Source: Lachnospiraceae bacterium (GTDB taxonomy: Bacteria > Bacillota > Clostridia > Lachnospirales > Lachnospiraceae). From it: a stretch of DNA of 64,000 bases. Positions within the stretch are counted from its first letter, which is position 1. Every line of letters starts with the position of its first letter. This document shows, piece by piece, positions 61,724 to 64,000 of this stretch. The notes under the pieces were generated by a model. That model did no database searches and had not been told where the DNA came from. It worked only from the letters and a program-made list of their open reading frames with translations. Made by a program: the position numbers and the translations under genes. The DNA lies in the NCBI GenBank assembly GCA_910575105.1, contig CAJTDK010000006.1:62001-126000 (forward strand), in the 5' to 3' direction.

Positions 61724-62080
61724 TTATTCTTCCTTCTTCGTTTTTTCATTCAGCTCATCTGACAAAAGGGCGATCTCCTGGGCCATCTTCCTGACCATTG
61801 CTGTAAAATGAGAAATTGTAACCGTCAGGGAAAAGATAATGATCAAAGAAAATAAAAATCCAAGAAAGAATATCATATTCATCGGAGACTGAATGCCCAG
61901 TATCCTGGCCAGCACATTCATCAGATCAGGAAAGCAAGTCAGGATGATGAGCGCGATATCGCAGCCCATCCACAGGAGGACATACTTCAGCTCCAGCCGG
62001 CGCTGCCTGATCATATTCACAATGACCGCCAACACAAAAAACAAAAAAACAATGATGATGACCTGCGCCTGTAATGTCAT
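61724..62080 (-). CDS. DUF2304 small membrane protein
   Basis: The protein has 118 residues. Three hydrophobic segments and MIRQRRLELKYVLLWMG match DUF2304. The tail (ALLSDELNEKTKKEE) is a short coiled coil. DUF2304 genes regularly pair with polyprenyl-phosphate GT2 genes, as here (six bases apart), and may anchor or assist the transferase. Confidence 0.85.
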   Translation of the reverse strand: MTLQAQVIIIVFLFFVLAVIVNMIRQRRLELKYVLLWMGCDIALIILTCFPDLMNVLARILGIQSPMNMIFFLGFLFSLIIIFSLTVTISHFTAMVRKMAQEIALLSDELNEKTKKEE

Positions 62081-62085
62081 GCCGC

Positions 62086-62790
62086 CTACCTTAACCTTTC
62101 TATCAATATTGCCAGCGTAACTTTGATCATATAATAAACGGATCTGCTAAAGGAGATGGAAGACACTCCCGCCGAGCGCTCCTTCATCTCCACCGGAATC
62201 TCCATGACCTTGCATTTTTTCCTGAGAAGCCTGCACACGGTCTCCGGCTCCGGATAATCCCTGGGATAATCCTTGATAAACAACTCCATCACCTTCCGGT
62301 TGCACATACGCATACCTGACGTGGCATCCGTAATTTTTGCTCCGAAAAGCACACAGGATAAAAAGGAAAAAATCCGGATTCCGATCCTGCGCACTCCCGA
62401 AGACTGGAATCCCTGCTTTTCGATAAACCGTGAGCCGATGACCATATCCGCCTGTTCATTTATGATAGTGTTGGCCATAGTCTCTAAAAACCTCGCGTCA
62501 TGCTGCCCATCCCCGTCAAACTGTACCACAATATCGTAATTCTGATGATAGGCATAGACATATCCTGTCTGCACCGCGCCGCCGATGCCTAAGTTGATGG
62601 GCAGGTTCAGAACCTTTATGTGCTCCTTTTTACAGACCTCCAAAGTCCTGTCCTTAGAACAGTCATTAATGACGACAAAGTCAAATTCCGGTGCATTCTC
62701 CCGGATATCACGGACCGTCTCCACAATGCTCTCCGCTTCATTAAACGCAGGTATGATCACTAATTTTTTCATCTTGCTTGTATTATCCAT
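62086..62790 (-). CDS. Polyprenyl-phosphate glycosyltransferase (GT2, DPM1-like)
   Basis: The protein has 234 residues. KLVIIPAFNEAESIVETVRD, VVINDCSKDRTLEV, GGAVQTGYVYAYHQNYDIVV and QFDGDGQHDARFLE are the DPM1/DPS motifs, with DGDGQHD binding metal. There are no C-terminal membrane helices, so DUF2304 next door may provide the membrane anchor. It is predicted to charge a polyprenyl phosphate with one sugar for use outside the membrane. Confidence 0.87.
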   Translation of the reverse strand: MDNTSKMKKLVIIPAFNEAESIVETVRDIRENAPEFDFVVINDCSKDRTLEVCKKEHIKVLNLPINLGIGGAVQTGYVYAYHQNYDIVVQFDGDGQHDARFLETMANTIINEQADMVIGSRFIEKQGFQSSGVRRIGIRIFSFLSCVLFGAKITDATSGMRMCNRKVMELFIKDYPRDYPEPETVCRLLRKKCKVMEIPVEMKERSAGVSSISFSRSVYYMIKVTLAILIERLR

Positions 62791-62814
62791 ATATCAAAAT
62801 CCGTTCACCTACAA

Positions 62815-63417
62815 TTAAAATTGAAATGCGTCTTTTAATGTACCCCATCGCTGGTCCTTTTCTGACAAGTTGATCTTTGTACCGTCGTTTAATGCATAAC
62901 CTTCCCCTGAGGCATCGCCTTTGTAGTCTCCCGTCAGCTCAGGCCATTCTATGCCGATGCCCGGATCGTTCCACGCAAGTCCGCCCTCGTCACCGGGATG
63001 GTAAAAATCTGTGCATTTATAACAGAATTCCGCCTCGTCGCTCAGCACAAGATAGCCGTGTGCAAAGCCCTCGGAAATATAGAACTGCTTTTTATTCTCC
63101 GCAGACAGCTCCATACCGTACCATCTGCCGTATGTTTCGCTGTCCGCCCTTAGATCTACGGCGACATCAAAGACACGCCCCTTTATGGCACGGACTAATT
63201 TGCCCTGGGGATATTTTTTTTGAAAATGCAGGCCCCTCAGGACACCTTTTGTGCTTAAGCTCTGATTATCCTGCACGAACTTCATATTAAGGCCGACTGC
63301 CTCAAAATCCTGCTGGTTATAAGTCTCCATAAAATATCCTCTGGAATCGCCGTGTACTGTAGGTTCAATAATATACAACCCTTCGATCGGGCACTTTGTA
63401 ACCTTTATCTGTCCCAT
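62815..63417 (-). CDS. rfbC: dTDP-4-dehydrorhamnose 3,5-epimerase
   Basis: RfbC/RmlC has 200 residues. YFMETYNQQDFEAVG, QDNQSLSTKGVLRGLHFQKK, KLVRAIKGRVFDVAVDLR and YISEGFAHGYLVLSDEAEF contain the conserved His-Asp pair and Tyr. It epimerises dTDP-4-keto-6-deoxyglucose on the way to dTDP-L-rhamnose. AAGGATAAAA precedes the ATG. Confidence 0.95.
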   Translation of the reverse strand: MGQIKVTKCPIEGLYIIEPTVHGDSRGYFMETYNQQDFEAVGLNMKFVQDNQSLSTKGVLRGLHFQKKYPQGKLVRAIKGRVFDVAVDLRADSETYGRWYGMELSAENKKQFYISEGFAHGYLVLSDEAEFCYKCTDFYHPGDEGGLAWNDPGIGIEWPELTGDYKGDASGEGYALNDGTKINLSEKDQRWGTLKDAFQF

Positions 63418-63439
63418 TTTTATCCTTACCTCTGTTGAT

Positions 63440-64000
63440 CTAATACTCTATCTCATGCAAATAACGGCTAAGCGCGTCCTGCCAAGTGGGCAGCGGCGTG
63501 AAACCGTTTTCCGTAAGCTTTTTCTTATCCAGCCGGCTGTTAAATGGCCTGGCAGCTTTCGACAGCCCATATTCTGCTGTAGTTACCGGGATCACCTTTG
63601 TCGTATAGCCTGCCTGCTTAAAGATCTCGCAGGTGAAGTCATACCAGGAGATATACCCGCCTTCATTGGTCACATGGTAATGCCCGTACTTATCCGTCTC
63701 CAGCATGTCCACCAGCAGGCGGGCAAGATCAAAGGTATATGTGGGCGTACCGATCTGGTCATTGACTACGCGGACAGTATCATGCTTCTTTCCTACATCC
63801 AGCATCGTCTTAATAAAGTTCCTGCCATTTACCCCGAATACCCACGCGATACGGACGATAAAATATTTGTCCAGATTCTCACTTACGGCAAACTCGCCCT
63901 CAAGCTTCGTCTTTCCGTATACATTCAAGGGCCTGTAGTCCCGGCAGTCCGGCTCCCAAGGCTTTTTCCCCTGGCCGTCAAACACATAGTCCGTGCTGAG
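63440..64000 (-). CDS. rfbD: dTDP-4-dehydrorhamnose reductase (partial)
   Basis: The C-terminal 186 codons are present and the gene continues past the window edge. LSTDYVFDGQ at the truncated start and PLNVYGKTKLEGEFAV include the catalytic Tyr-xxx-Lys of the short-chain reductase fold. RIAWVFGVNGRNFIKTM and SRLDKKKL are RmlD features. It performs the last step of dTDP-L-rhamnose synthesis. rfbA and rfbB are expected beyond 64,000. Confidence 0.93.
   Translation of the reverse strand, partial: LSTDYVFDGQGKKPWEPDCRDYRPLNVYGKTKLEGEFAVSENLDKYFIVRIAWVFGVNGRNFIKTMLDVGKKHDTVRVVNDQIGTPTYTFDLARLLVDMLETDKYGHYHVTNEGGYISWYDFTCEIFKQAGYTTKVIPVTTAEYGLSKAARPFNSRLDKKKLTENGFTPLPTWQDALSRYLHEIEY

Overview
The window looks like a chromosomal segment from a spore-lineage, low-to-mid GC Gram-positive anaerobe, most likely a gut Lachnospiraceae (Clostridium cluster XIVa). 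The evidence is gene content and order: DUF4250, DUF4321, DUF896, BofC-like and SpoVB-like genes, a MreB/MreC/MreD/PBP2/MinD/MinE/RodA block, an L21-Prp-L27-Obg-YhbY-NadD-YqeK-RsfS block with the Firmicute-type L27 N-extension, AGGAGG-type ribosome binding sites, and frequent GTG/TTG starts. I see no rRNA, tRNA, CRISPR array, insertion sequence or prophage. Species cannot be fixed from this.

Layout. Bases 1-33,414 are almost all on the + strand. They hold a lipid flippase of the SpoVB/MurJ type, small conserved proteins, miaB, then mutS-mutL-miaA. miaA and miaB catalyse successive steps of ms2i6A37 tRNA modification and flank the mismatch repair pair. A methionine gamma-lyase family PLP enzyme and two flavoproteins follow, then radC-mreB-mreC-mreD-PBP2-minD-minE-rodA-mgsA-dacA. 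After a strong terminator come a DUF378 gene (minus), a radical SAM gene, and a division/lipoprotein run: HlyD-like adaptor, yggS, sepF, ylmH, lspA, rluD, cytidylate-kinase-like gene. From 33.4 kb the strand switches. A TtcA-like thiolase and a XerC/D-like recombinase sit on minus, with lexA diverging from the recombinase. Then comes the conserved minus-strand block rplU-prp-rpmA-(terminator)-obgE-yhbY-nadD-yqeK-rsfS, transcribed from a clear promoter near 41,060 through a long leader.

Bases 41,150-64,000 are one long minus-strand surface-polysaccharide locus, entering the window at rfbD/rfbC (dTDP-rhamnose). It carries a polyprenyl-phosphate-sugar module (DPM1-like GT2, DUF2304, DUF2142), five genes that together match the complete Wbp pathway from UDP-GlcNAc to UDP-ManNAc3NAcA (wbpA, wbpI, wbpB, wbpD, wbpE types), five further glycosyltransferases, a Wzx-like flippase and a large polytopic membrane protein. 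It also has a secreted MORN-repeat protein, an OpgB/LtaS-type phosphoglycerol transferase and a secreted glycerophosphodiesterase with Ig-like repeats. My reading (inference) is a rhamnose/ManNAc3NAcA-containing cell-wall polysaccharide that may be decorated with glycerol-phosphate and trimmed outside the cell. This locus is the most interesting part of the window.
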